A stretch of 64,000 bases of DNA from the NCBI GenBank assembly GCA_963813725.1, contig CAWFAI010000010.1, forward strand, positions 113,669-177,668, in the 5' to 3' direction. This DNA comes from VGBV01 sp963813725 (GTDB taxonomy: Bacteria; Actinomycetota; Thermoleophilia; Solirubrobacterales; 70-9). The notes under the pieces are model-generated. The model ran no database searches and was not told where the DNA came from. It saw nothing but the letters and a program-made list of their open reading frames with translations. A program made the translations under genes and the position numbers. Numbering within the stretch: the stretch's first letter is position 1; each line of letters starts with the position of its first letter. Below are positions 17,770-26,452 of this stretch, piece by piece.

Positions 17770-18512
17770 GCGGCGCCGCCGGCCCCGGCGGCCCCCAGGC
17801 GGGCGGCCCCGCGCAGTCGAACCGCCGTACCCAGCTGATCGTCCTCGGCGTGCTCGCGGCGCTGATCCTGGTCGCGGCGATCGTGATCAGCCAATCCGGC
17901 TCGGACGACTCCGGCTCCGGCGAGTCGAGCGGCGGCGAGACCGCCTCGGTGGAGGACGCGCTCGAGGGCATCCCGCAGGAGGGCGTCCTCCTGGGCGAGG
18001 ACGGCGCCCCCGACCTGGTGACCGAGTTCGTCGACCTGCAGTGCCCCTTCTGCGCCGAGTTCTCCACCAACGCTTTCAACGACGTCGTCGAGCAGCACGT
18101 CCGGCCCGGCGACGTCCTCTACGAGCTGCGGGTGATCAGCTTCCTGGGAGAGGACTCGGGCGTGGCGGCGGAGATGGCGGCGGCCGCGGCGCTGCAGAAC
18201 AGGCTCTACGAGTTCACCGAGACCTTCTACCTGAACCAGGGCGAGGAGAACTCCGGCTACGTGACCGAGGAGTTCCTGACCGAGATCGCCGAGAAGACGC
18301 CGGGCCTCGACGCCGAACAGGCGCTGGCGGACCGCAGCAGCCCCGAGGCGCAGGAGCTGGTCGCCGAGAACGAGGCCAGGGCGACCGAGCTGGGCGTCAA
18401 CTCCACGCCCACGTTCCTGCTGTCCGAGGGCGGCGAGCCGACCGAGCTCCAGCTCAGCGACCTCACCCCCGACGCGTTCACCCAGGCGCTCGCCGCGGCG
18501 CGCGGCGGGTGA
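17766..18512 (+). CDS. Membrane-anchored DsbA-family thioredoxin-fold protein
   Basis: 248 residues. An N-terminal membrane anchor (LIVLGVLAALILVAAIVI) is followed by an S/G/D-rich linker and a periplasmic-type DsbA domain. The redox site is C93-P-F-C96 in FVDLQCPFCAEFSTNAF. The cis-proline loop is NSTPTFLLSEG. Such proteins put disulfides into secreted proteins and are re-oxidised by a membrane partner. That partner, VKOR, is the next gene, and its GTG overlaps this stop. The GTG start overlaps the VOC stop (GTGA). Confidence 0.9.
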   Translation: MSGAAGPGGPQAGGPAQSNRRTQLIVLGVLAALILVAAIVISQSGSDDSGSGESSGGETASVEDALEGIPQEGVLLGEDGAPDLVTEFVDLQCPFCAEFSTNAFNDVVEQHVRPGDVLYELRVISFLGEDSGVAAEMAAAAALQNRLYEFTETFYLNQGEENSGYVTEEFLTEIAEKTPGLDAEQALADRSSPEAQELVAENEARATELGVNSTPTFLLSEGGEPTELQLSDLTPDAFTQALAAARGG

Positions 18513-18931
18513 GCGACGGCCAGCTCCGCCTGGCGGCCGCAGCGCTCGCGCTGGCCGGGCTCGCGATCGCGATCTACCTGACGGTCGTCCACTACGACCA
18601 CTCCAGCCCGGTCTGCGTCGGCGGCGGAGGCGGCTGCGAGAAGGTCCAGACCTCGGACTACGCCGAGCTGGCCGACGTCCCGGTCGCGCTGATCGGCGCG
18701 ATCGGCTACGCGGCGATCCTGGTCTCGCTCGCGCTGCCGGCCGAGCCCAGCCGATTCCTGGGCGCGCTGCTCGGGAGCGTCGGCTTCGGGTTCAGCATCT
18801 ACCTCACCTACCTGGAGCTGTTCGTCATCGACGCGATCTGCCAGTGGTGCGTCGCGAGCGCGTTGGTGATGACGGCCCTGGCGCTGGTGACCATGTGGAG
18901 GTTCCTGAAGTCGGCCGACGCCCAGGCCTGA
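18509..18931 (+). CDS. Vitamin K epoxide reductase family protein (VKOR)
   Basis: 140 residues with four to five membrane helices. It re-oxidises DsbA with quinone as acceptor, the role of DsbB in other bacteria. The loop cysteine pair is C36 and C43 in SPVCVGGGGGCEKV. The quinone-side CXXC is C111-Q-W-C114 in FVIDAICQWCVASAL. The serine and VPVALIGAIGYAAIL segment is typical of the family. The gene is 4 bases overlapped with the DsbA gene (GTGA), so the pair must be made together. Not recorded in the six-frame list as an independent start because GTG is used inside a longer frame. Confidence 0.93.
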   Translation: MSDGQLRLAAAALALAGLAIAIYLTVVHYDHSSPVCVGGGGGCEKVQTSDYAELADVPVALIGAIGYAAILVSLALPAEPSRFLGALLGSVGFGFSIYLTYLELFVIDAICQWCVASALVMTALALVTMWRFLKSADAQA

Positions 18932-18964
18932 GACCGGGTCCCGCCTGGGTAGGATCGCCACACC

Positions 18965-20144
18965 TTGGCCGGCGAGCTCGGACACGAGGCGGTGGCGGTC
19001 GGTTACGCCAACGTCACAAAGCGCTACGCGGGGCAGGACGAGCCCGCCGTCCGCGACCTCTCACTCGAGGTCCCGGCGGGCGAGATCTGCGTGCTGGTCG
19101 GGCCTTCGGGCTGCGGCAAGACGACCGCGATGCGGATGGTCAACCGCACCGTCAGCATCACCGAGGGCGACATCCGGGTCGGCGAGAAATCGGTTCGCGA
19201 CCGCGACCCGGCCCAGCTGCGGCGGGAGATCGGCTACGTGATCCAGCAGATCGGGTTGTTCCCGCACCGCACGATCGGCGACAACATCGCCACCGTCCCC
19301 TCGCTGGTCGGGTGGGACGACGAGCGGGTGGAGAAGCGCATCGGCGAGTTGCTGGAGCTGATCGGGCTCGATGCCGAGATGCGCGACCGCTATCCCGCCC
19401 AGCTCTCGGGCGGCCAGCAACAGCGGGTCGGCGTGGCTCGGGCGCTCGCCGCGGACCCGCCGCTGATGCTGATGGATGAGCCCTTCGGCGCCATCGACCC
19501 GATCAACCGCGAGCGCCTGCAGAACGAGTTCCTGCGGCTGCAGGCGAACATCCGCAAGACCGTCCTCTTCGTCACCCACGACATCGACGAGGCGATCAAG
19601 ATGGGCGACCGGATCGCGATCATGAAGCAGGGCGGCGTCCTCGCTCAGTACGCGACACCCGCCGAGCTGCTGATGGCGCCGGCCGACGAGTTCGTCCAGG
19701 ACTTCGTCGGCGCCGACCGCGCCTTGAAGCGGCTGGCGCTGATGCGCGTCCGCGACATCGACCTCTGGGAGGCTCCGCTGGCCCACGTCGGCCAGGCGAT
19801 GGGCGAGGTGCGGGCGAAGCTGGAGGGCGCCGAGGTCCCCCACCCCCTGCTGGTCGACTCCGAGCGGCGCCCGCTGGGCTGGCTGTCCGAGCGCGACCTG
19901 CAAGCAGGAGACCGTCCCCGCCAAGCCCGGCTCGGGGCCGGACCCGATCCTGGAGGCCGACGACGTGCTGCGCGACGCGCTCGCCGACGTGCTCCAGGCC
20001 GAGACGCTGTACGCGCCGGTGGTGGACGGCGAGGGACGCATCGCGGGGGTGCTCAGCGTCGAGATCATCTCCGACTTCCTCAGCTCGCCCGAGGCGGCGG
20101 TGGAGGAGCACTCAGCGGTCGAGCGGCCCCATGGCGATGCCTGA
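18965..20144 (+). CDS. opuCA: Glycine betaine/proline-type ABC transporter ATPase, OpuCA-like (one frameshift)
   Basis: About 393 residues when repaired. Walker A is VGPSGCGKTTAMRM, the Q-loop YVIQQIGLFPHRT, the signature LSGGQQQRVGVARAL, and Walker B LMLMDEPFGAIDP. These match OpuCA/OsmV ATPases that energise uptake of betaine, choline or similar osmolytes. A C-terminal CBS pair is present: LLVDSERRPLGWLSERDLQ, then after a break near 19905, ILEADDVLRDALADVL and APVVDGEGRIAGVLSVEIIS. CBS domains in this family sense ionic strength. TTG start at 18965 with TAGGAT 9 bases upstream. It overlaps the permease start. Confidence 0.88.
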
Positions 20145-20911
20145 CGCCGGCGCCGCGGCGCAGCTGCTGGCCCAGGTCGAGATCCGCGAGCGCACGGGCG
20201 AGAGCTGTCCCGAGCGCAACCCCTTCTTCTGCTTCGACTGGGCCGCCGACAACTACGACCGCTATGTCGACCCCACCCTCGAGCACATCGTCCTGGTCAC
20301 GGTCTCGGTGGTGGCGGGCTTCCTGATCGCCTTCGGGCTCGCCTACATCTCGCATCGCCGTCGCTGGCTGATGCCCGCCTTCCTGGGCGGGACGGGAATC
20401 CTCTACACGATCCCCTCGATCGCGTTCTTCGCCCTGCTGCTGCCGATCACCGGGCGCGGAACCGTCACGGCCATCATCGCGCTGACGGCGTTCAACGCTG
20501 CAGATCATCTACCGCAACATCGTCGCCGGGCTGGCCAACGTGCCCGAGGGCTCCAAGGAGGCCGGGCGGGGCATGGGCATGACCCAGAACCAGCTCTTCC
20601 GCCGAGTCGAGCTGCCGCTCGCGGTCCCGGAGATCATCGCCGGACTGCGGATCGCGACCGTCTCCACGGTCGCGATCGCGACGCTCGCGGTGTTCGCCGG
20701 CGGCGGCGGGCTCGGCGCCGAGTTCACCGGCCAGATCGACTTCAAGACGAACGTGATCATCGCCTCGCTGATCTGCGTGGTGATGGCGGTGATCTTTGAC
20801 CTGCTGCTGGTGTTGCTTCAGGCCTTGATCACGCCCTGGCGCTCCGAGGGCGCCGTGAAGGAGCATCGCAAGGGGCGCTTCTTCGAGATGTTCCGCAGGA
20901 CGGCCTCATGA
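20131..20911 (+). CDS. opuCB: OpuC-type ABC transporter permease 1 (one frameshift)
   Basis: About 260 residues when repaired. The long N-terminal part (ERTGESCPERNPFFCFDWAA) with two cysteines comes before the membrane part: HIVLVTVSVVAGFLIAFGLA, FLGGTGILYTIPSIAFFALL and TVAIATLAVFAGGGGLGAEF. The EAA loop, PEGSKEAGRGMGMTQNQLF followed by RVELPLAVPEIIAGLRI, is the ATPase docking motif. The break is near 20500, where TAFN should continue LQIIYRNIVAGLANV. ATG starts inside the ATPase gene end; its TGA overlaps the ATG of permease 2 (ATGA). Confidence 0.87.
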
Positions 20912-21633
20912 TCCTGCCGCTCGCCTTCCTCGGCAACTTCGGCGGCGCCATCGAGTTCATCTTCGAGCCGCAGACCACCCGCTTCACCGGCGGCCGCGAG
21001 GTCGGCGGCCTCGATCAGGTCTGGGAGTTCACCCAGACCCACATCGAGATCAGCGCGGTGGCGCTGGCGGTCTCGCTTGTCATCGCGCTGCCGGTGGGCG
21101 CGGTGCTGGGCCACTACGGCAAGGGAGAGGTGTTCGCGATCAGCGTCGGCAACTCCTGGCGCGGGATCCCCGAGCTGGCGCTGATCGCGCTCGTCGTCGC
21201 CTTCGTCGGCTTCGGCTTCCTCAACGTCGCGATCGCACTGATGGTGCTCGGGATCCCGCCGATCCTGACCAACTCCTTCGTCGGCGTGCGCCAGGTGGAC
21301 CCCAACGCCGTCGAGGCGGCGCGCGGGATGGGAATGAACGACCTCCAAATCCTGACCAGGGTCGAGCTGCCGCTGGCTGTGCCGACGATCATGAGCGGGG
21401 TGCGCACGGGTGCGATCAACATCATCGCCACCGCCACGATCGCCCCGCTGGCCGGCGTGGTCACGCTCGGCGACTTCATCCTGGGCCCCAACGTCTACGG
21501 CGACGAGGGCGTGATCGCGGGCGCGATCCTGGTCGCCCTGCTCGCGATCCTGGTGGAGCTGGGCCTGGCCGGGTTGCAGCGCCTGCTGACGCCGAAAGGG
21601 CTGAAGCTGGCACGCCAGCGCGCAGCGGCATAG
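20908..21633 (+). CDS. opuCD: OpuC-type ABC transporter permease 2
   Basis: 241 residues, intact. It starts with ILPLAFLGNFGGAIEFIFEP and has a substrate-path membrane domain: HIEISAVALAVSLVIALPVG, SWRGIPELALIALVVAFVGF and VALMVLGIPPILTNSF-like segment (IALMVLGIPPILTNSFVG). The EAA loop is DPNAVEAARGMGMNDLQILT and RVELPLAVPTIMSGVRTGAI. It forms the second half of the channel with the previous gene. ATG overlaps the upstream stop by 4 bases, so all are on one operon. Confidence 0.9.
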   Translation: MILPLAFLGNFGGAIEFIFEPQTTRFTGGREVGGLDQVWEFTQTHIEISAVALAVSLVIALPVGAVLGHYGKGEVFAISVGNSWRGIPELALIALVVAFVGFGFLNVAIALMVLGIPPILTNSFVGVRQVDPNAVEAARGMGMNDLQILTRVELPLAVPTIMSGVRTGAINIIATATIAPLAGVVTLGDFILGPNVYGDEGVIAGAILVALLAILVELGLAGLQRLLTPKGLKLARQRAAA

Positions 21634-21694
21634 GATCACGGCGTTCACACGCCCCGGTCTTCGGTAGGTGGGGCCCCAACGAGAGGAGGCTCAC

Positions 21695-22681
21695 GTGCTG
21701 AGCAACGACAAACGCTGGCGCGCATTGTTCGCGCTGATGGCTGCGTTCGTGCTTGCGCTCGGCGTCGCCGCGTGCGGCGATGACGATGACGACGAAGGAG
21801 ACGGGGGCGGCGATACATCCGGCTCGCTGATCGAGTCGAACGCCGACAACGAGGGCAAGGCGATCACGGTCGGTTCGAAGAACTTCACCGAGCAGATCGT
21901 GCTCGGCGAGATCTACGCCCAGGCCCTGACGGCCGCGGGCTACGACGTCTCGACCGACCTCAGCCTCGGATCCGAGCAGGTCGCCCTGGATGCGCTCAAG
22001 GCCGGCCAGATCAGCGGCTATCCCGAGTACACGACGACCGCTCTGACCACGTTCTACGGCGCGGCGCCCGAATCGGTGCCGACCGACGTGGGCGAGGCGG
22101 CGACTCAGGCCCGAGCAGAGTTCGAGAAGGACGGCCTGGTGATGTTCGAGCCGGCCCCGTTCTTGAGCGAGAACGCGGTTGGGCTCCTCGCCACGAAGGC
22201 GGATGAGCTCGGGGTCGAGACGATCTCGGACCTCGAGGGCCAGAGCCAGGACCTGGTCCTGTTCGGCTCGCCCGAGTGCCGCCAGCGCGTGGACTGCCTG
22301 GTCGGGCTCGAGGACGGCTACGGCCTCCAGTTCAAGCAGTTCACCCCCGTTGACATCGAGCAGCGCTATCCGGTGCTCGACGACGGGCAGGCGGACCTCT
22401 CGATCGTGTTCACGCTCGATGGCGAGCTCGCGGCCTCGGACAAGTACGTGACCCTCGAGGACGACCAGGGCGTCTTCCCGGCAGCGGGCAACCCCGCGTT
22501 CGTGACCGACCAGGCCACGGTCGACGAGGCCGGACCCGATTACCAGGAGACGATCGAGCTAGTCCAGGAGGGCCTCACCGAAGAGGTCATGCAGGAGCTC
22601 AACGCCCGGGTCGACATCGATCGCGAGGAGGCCACCGCGGTCGCCACCCAGTACCTCCAGGAAGAGGGCTACATCGAGTAG
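21695..22681 (+). CDS. opuCC: Glycine betaine/choline-type ABC substrate-binding lipoprotein, OpuCC-like
   Basis: 328 residues. Lipoprotein signal ALFALMAAFVLALGVAACGD with the lipobox cysteine, then an acidic D/E/G linker. The OpuBC/ProX domain follows: AITVGSKNFTEQIVLGEIYA, LKAGQISGYPEYTTTAL, TFYGAAPESVP, and ADLSIVFTLDGELAAS. It binds the osmolyte outside the membrane and delivers it to the permeases. GTG at 21695 has a strong GAGAGGAGG site 5 bases before it. This is the last gene of the importer; a strong terminator follows at 22708-22740. Confidence 0.9.
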   Translation: MLSNDKRWRALFALMAAFVLALGVAACGDDDDDEGDGGGDTSGSLIESNADNEGKAITVGSKNFTEQIVLGEIYAQALTAAGYDVSTDLSLGSEQVALDALKAGQISGYPEYTTTALTTFYGAAPESVPTDVGEAATQARAEFEKDGLVMFEPAPFLSENAVGLLATKADELGVETISDLEGQSQDLVLFGSPECRQRVDCLVGLEDGYGLQFKQFTPVDIEQRYPVLDDGQADLSIVFTLDGELAASDKYVTLEDDQGVFPAAGNPAFVTDQATVDEAGPDYQETIELVQEGLTEEVMQELNARVDIDREEATAVATQYLQEEGYIE

Positions 22682-22707
22682 TCAGGTCAAAGCAGCGCAA
22701 GCAACAC

Positions 22708-22740
22708 GAAGCCGGCCGGGGCGCTGCCCCGGCCGGCTTC
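22708..22740 (+). terminator. Strong terminator of the compatible-solute importer operon
   Basis: A perfect 15-bp stem, GAAGCCGGCCGGGGC (22708-22722) with GCCCCGGCCGGCTTC (22726-22740), closes on a GCT loop. It lies between the importer gene end and the convergent CsbD gene and could serve both. Confidence 0.88.
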
Positions 22741-22746
22741 CCCTTG

Positions 22747-22929
22747 CTAGTCCCTGTTCTTGTCGCGGTTGAGGACGTCCTTGACCTTGTCCGCGGCGTC
22801 GTCGGCCTTCTCCTTGATATCGGACATGGCCTTGTCGACCTTGCCCTCCCGCTTCAGGCCGTCGTCGTCGGTCAGATCACCCGCAGCTTCCTTGGTGCGG
22901 CCCTTGGCCTCATCGATGTTCTCACCCAT
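22747..22929 (-). CDS. CsbD family general-stress protein
   Basis: 60 residues, highly charged and helical: MGENIDEAKGRTKEAAGDLT and KREGKVDKAMSDIKEKADDA. CsbD proteins are small, intrinsically flexible proteins induced by sigma-B-type stress in Gram-positive bacteria; no enzyme role is known. RBS AAAGGAG lies upstream of the ATG at 22929. A sigma-B-like promoter is seen 40 bases upstream (22969-22993 on the reverse strand), which fits the family. Converges on the importer terminator. Confidence 0.9.
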   Translation of the reverse strand: MGENIDEAKGRTKEAAGDLTDDDGLKREGKVDKAMSDIKEKADDAADKVKDVLNRDKNRD

Positions 22930-22968
22930 CGTTTTCTCTCAGCTCCTTTGATTGGTCTCCCCAATCGC

Positions 22969-22993
22969 GTACCCGGCGCTGCGCCGTGAAAAC
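22969..22993 (-). promoter_or_regulatory. Sigma-B-like promoter of the CsbD gene
   Basis: Reverse strand: GTTT (22990-22993), a 15-base spacer and GGGTAC (22969-22974). This matches the GTTT-N13..16-GGGTAT pattern of SigB/SigF in Gram-positive bacteria, 40 bases before the CsbD ATG. Confidence 0.55.
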
Positions 22994-23002
22994 CTTCCAG
23001 CC

Positions 23003-24303
23003 GTGACCGAGCAGCTCAGCTTCGACGACGCCCAGATCCTGCGCCTGGAGTCCGACGCGATCAAGGGCCACACCGGCAAGGTGCTGATGCTGGGCCCGAT
23101 GCACGAGGGCGGCGCGCTCGACGCCGAGCGCCTGCGCGAGCGCGTCGCCGAGCGCATCGGGGCGCTGCCCCGGCTGCGCCGGCGAGTGGACGATCCGGCC
23201 GTCGCCCGCGCCCGCCTGGGTCGATGCCGACCCGGACCTCGCCTGGCACGTCGCCGCAGGTCGTCCGACGCGAGCCGCTGGACGGACCGAGCTGCGGGCC
23301 CTGGCGGGCGAGCTGCTCGCCGAGCGCCTGGACCACGCGCGGCCGCTGTGGCGGATCGACGTGGCGCCGCTCGCCGGAGGCGGCACCGCCCTGATCGGCC
23401 GCATCCACCACGCCATGGCCGACGGCGTCACCGCCATCCGCATGCTCGGCGAGCTGCTCTGGGACCCCGCGCCCGAGGGACGCGCCGCCACGCCCGCGGC
23501 GGCGGCGCGCGGCACGACCGGCGGCGGCCGGCGCGACGCAGAGGCCGGCCGAGCCGCCGCGCCGCACGCGCATTCGAAGCGTCCCCGGCGCGATTCGCCG
23601 CGAGCTCCGCCCGGGAGCCGACACGGCGCTCGACCGCCACATCGGTCCCGGCCGCGAGGTCGCCTGGAGCGCCTTCCCCCTGGCCCGCCTGAAGGCGATC
23701 GAGCATGCGGCTGGAACTGGTGTGACCGTCAACGACGTCGTGCTGGCGATCGTCGCCGGCGGCCTGCGCGCCTGGCTCGAGGGCGGCGGCGAGCGCGTCC
23801 GGGTCCAGATCCCCGTCAGCCTGCACAGCCGGGACGCCGCGCAAGGCGAGGCGGGCAACAGGGACTCGTTCCTGAACGTCGACCTGCCGCTGGGCGAGCC
23901 CGACCCGCTCGCCCGCCTGCGGGCCGTCAACTCCGAGACCAGCGTCCGCAAGCTCGACCACGACGCCGAGACGCTCTACGACTTCTTCCACGCGCTGGGG
24001 CGCTTCCGCCCTCTCTATGAGGGCGTCACCCGGCTCACCTCGGGCCCGCGCGAGTTCGCCCTCTCGGTCTCCAACGTCCCCGGCCCCCGCGAGCGCCCCT
24101 CGGTGCTGGGGCACGAGGTGAGCGGCCTCGTCTCATTCGCCGAGCCGGCCGACCGCCACGCCCTGCGCGTCTCGGTCGTCTCGCTGGGGGGCGACCTCGC
24201 CTTCGGGCTCTGCTCGGACCCCGATGCGATCGGCGACCTCGACCGGCTGGCCGCGGCGCTGGACGATTCGGTCGCCGAGCTGGAACGGGCCTGCGGAGGC
24301 TGA
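23003..24303 (+). CDS. WS/DGAT-type wax ester/triacylglycerol acyltransferase (several frameshifts)
   Basis: Repaired length about 430-440 residues. It transfers a fatty acyl group from CoA to diacylglycerol or an alcohol to make storage lipid. The catalytic motif HHAMADG is in LIGRIHHAMADGVTAIRMLG. The N-terminus LSFDDAQILRLESDAIKGHT and LDAERLRERVAERIGALP are typical, as are TVNDVVLAIVAGGLRAWL, IPVSLHSRD, and ALSVSNVPGPRERPSVLG. At least four indels lie between about 23200 and 23630; most of the middle is in other frames. The GTG at 23003 is divergent from CsbD. The next gene starts 2 bases after the stop. Confidence 0.85.
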
Positions 24304-24304
24304 G

Positions 24305-24937
24305 TTGGCGGCGAAGAAAAAGACCAAGCTCGCCGAGTACGAACGTAAGCGCGACTTCTCCAAGACCGGCGAGCCCGCCGGTAAGCCCAAGCGCGGCGCG
24401 AAAAGCCCGAAGGCCAGGCGCCGGCATCCCCGCTTCGCGATCCAGAAGCACGCGGCGACCTCGCTTCACTACGACCTGCGCCTGGAGATCGGCGGCACCC
24501 TCGCATCGTGGGCGATTCCCAAGGGCCCCTCGCTCGACCCGCGCGACAAGCGCCTGGCGATGCGCACCGAGGACCACCCGCTCGAGTACCTGAGCTGGGA
24601 GGGCGTGATCCCCAAGGGCGAGTACGGCGGCGGCGAGATGATCGTCTGGGACCGCGGCGTGTTCGAGAACATCTCCAAGACCCGCAGCGGCCGCCCGCTC
24701 GACCTCGAGGAGGCCCTGGAGGCGGGCGACCTGAAGCTGTTCCTGCTGGGCGAGAAGGTCAAGGGGCCCTACGCGCTGGTCAGGACCTCGGACCCCGGCG
24801 ACCGCGAGCAGTGGCTGCTGATCAAGAAGAAGGGCGAGGGCGCCGACGCCCGCCGCCGGCCCACCTCCACCCAGCCGGAGTCGGTGCTCTCCGGCAAGAC
24901 GATCGAGGATCTGAAGGGATGGCGAAAGAAGCGCTGA
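24305..24937 (+). CDS. Stand-alone LigD-type 3'-phosphoesterase domain protein
   Basis: 210 residues: a basic N-terminal tail (AAKKKTKLAEYERKRDFSKT) and one phosphoesterase (PE) domain of the type fused to DNA ligase D. Seen: HPRFAIQKHAATSLHYDLRL (catalytic histidines), WAIPKGPSLDPRDKRLAM, EDHPLEYLSWEGVIPKGEYG and GGEMIVWDRGVFE. The PE domain trims 3'-phosphates and ribonucleotides at DNA ends during non-homologous end joining. No ligase, polymerase or Ku gene is in the window. TTG start at 24305, 1 base after the acyltransferase stop, so probably the same transcript. Confidence 0.88.
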   Translation: MAAKKKTKLAEYERKRDFSKTGEPAGKPKRGAKSPKARRRHPRFAIQKHAATSLHYDLRLEIGGTLASWAIPKGPSLDPRDKRLAMRTEDHPLEYLSWEGVIPKGEYGGGEMIVWDRGVFENISKTRSGRPLDLEEALEAGDLKLFLLGEKVKGPYALVRTSDPGDREQWLLIKKKGEGADARRRPTSTQPESVLSGKTIEDLKGWRKKR

Positions 24938-24944
24938 CCCGCGC

Positions 24945-24950
24945 TACGCT
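24945..24950 (+). promoter_or_regulatory. Leaderless-type -10 (TACGCT) before mmsA
   Basis: TACGCT ends 6 bases before the ATG at 24957 and lies just downstream of the previous stop. Confidence 0.35.
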
Positions 24951-24956
24951 CAGGCC

Positions 24957-26423
24957 ATGAGCACGGTCGCGGACGCCCAGACGCTCCACAACTTCATCGG
25001 CGGCGAGTTCACGCAGGCCGCGGTCGACTCGACGCTCGAGGACCGCGACCCCGCCACCGCCGAGCTGACGGCATACGTGCCGCTCTCGGGCCAGGGCGAC
25101 GTCGAGCAGGCCGTGCGCGCCGCGCGCGAGGCGTTCCCGGCTTGGCGCGGGACTCCGGTGCCGCAGCGCGCACGCGCGGTGATGGCGCTGCGCGAGGCCC
25201 TGGACGAGCACCGCGAGGAGCTGGCGGCGCTGGTCACCGCCGACATGGGCAAGACCATCGACGACGCGGCCGGCGAGGTCGGCCGCGGGATCGAGTCGGT
25301 CGAGTCCGCGATCGCCATCCCCCATCTGATGAAGGGCGAGAACCTGGAGGGCGTCGCCAAGGGCCTCGACGTGGAGATGGTGCGCCAGCCCGTCGGTGTC
25401 GTGGCCGCGATCACCCCGTTCAACTTCCCCGCGATGATCCCGCTCTGGTTCCTGCCCTACGCGGTCGCCTGCGGCAACACCTTCATCCTCAAGCCCTCCG
25501 AGCGCGACCCGCGGACCTCGCAGCGCATCTTCGAGCTGATCGCCGAGCGCGAGATCTTCCCGCCCGGCGTCGTCAACCTCATCCACGGCGCCCGCGACGC
25601 CGTCACCGCCATCCTCGACAGCCCCGGCATCGACGCGATCAGCTTCGTCGGCCAGGCAACGACGGCCCGCTTCGTCGCCACCCGCGGGGCCGAGACCGGC
25701 AAGCGCGTGCAGGCGCTGGGCGGCGCCAAGAACTCGCTCGTCGTGATGCCGGACGCCGACCTGTCCAAGTCGGTGCCGGCGATCATGCAGTCCTCCTTCG
25801 GGGCCGCCGGGCAGCGCTGCCTGGCGGGATCGGTGCTGGTCGCGGTCGGCGACCAGGCCCGTCAGGACGAGGTCCGCGACGCATTGCGCGCCGCCGCCGA
25901 GGCCGAGCTCAAGGTCGGCGCCGGCTCGGACCCCGAGACGGACGTCTGCCCGATGGTCGGCCCCGACTCGCGCGAGCGCGCCGAGCGCATGGTGGGCGAG
26001 GCCGTGGACGGCGGCGCCGAGCTGGTCCTCGACGGCCGCATCGACGGCGGCGAGGGCGGTTCGTTCCTGGAGCCGACCATCGTCGAGACCGACGACCACG
26101 AGTCCGACATGGCCCGCGAGGAGATCTTCGGCCCCGTGCTCGCCTTCGTCCGCGCCGGCGACCTGGACGAGGCCCTCGAGTTCGTCAACGGCTCGCGCTA
26201 CGGCAACTCCGGTTCCATCTTCACGCAGTCCGGCGACGCCGCCCGCTCATACCGCTACGGCGTCGAGGCGGGCATGCTCGGCGTCAACATCGGCGTCCCC
26301 GCACCGGTCGCCTGGTTCCCCTTCTCGGGCTGGAAGGACTCCCTGGACGGCGACCTGCACGCCAACGGCACCGACGCCGTCGAGTTCTACACGCGCAAGA
26401 AGGTCGTCACGGCTCGCTGGTAG
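24957..26423 (+). CDS. mmsA: CoA-acylating methylmalonate-semialdehyde dehydrogenase
   Basis: 488 residues, intact. It converts methylmalonate semialdehyde with NAD and CoA to propionyl-CoA in valine and beta-alanine/inositol breakdown. Motifs: FNFPAMIPLWFLPYAVACGN, LKPSERDP, the glycine loop ISFVGQATTARFVATRGAET, ALGGAKNSLVVMPDADL, and the catalytic cysteine C288 in GAAGQRCLAGS. The MPDAD and FPFSGWKDSLDGDLHANG segments are hallmarks of MmsA rather than general aldehyde dehydrogenases, and the unusual GGAKNS replaces the usual GGKNP. No mmsB neighbour. Confidence 0.95.
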   Translation: MSTVADAQTLHNFIGGEFTQAAVDSTLEDRDPATAELTAYVPLSGQGDVEQAVRAAREAFPAWRGTPVPQRARAVMALREALDEHREELAALVTADMGKTIDDAAGEVGRGIESVESAIAIPHLMKGENLEGVAKGLDVEMVRQPVGVVAAITPFNFPAMIPLWFLPYAVACGNTFILKPSERDPRTSQRIFELIAEREIFPPGVVNLIHGARDAVTAILDSPGIDAISFVGQATTARFVATRGAETGKRVQALGGAKNSLVVMPDADLSKSVPAIMQSSFGAAGQRCLAGSVLVAVGDQARQDEVRDALRAAAEAELKVGAGSDPETDVCPMVGPDSRERAERMVGEAVDGGAELVLDGRIDGGEGGSFLEPTIVETDDHESDMAREEIFGPVLAFVRAGDLDEALEFVNGSRYGNSGSIFTQSGDAARSYRYGVEAGMLGVNIGVPAPVAWFPFSGWKDSLDGDLHANGTDAVEFYTRKKVVTARW

Positions 26424-26452
26424 CGCCGGTCATGGCGGTGGCGCGCTGGTAG

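Noticed and set aside
23003..24303. WS/DGAT locus as two or three separate genes
   Set aside because: The N-terminal part, HHAMADG part and C-terminal part are all sections of one acyltransferase in the right order with total normal length.
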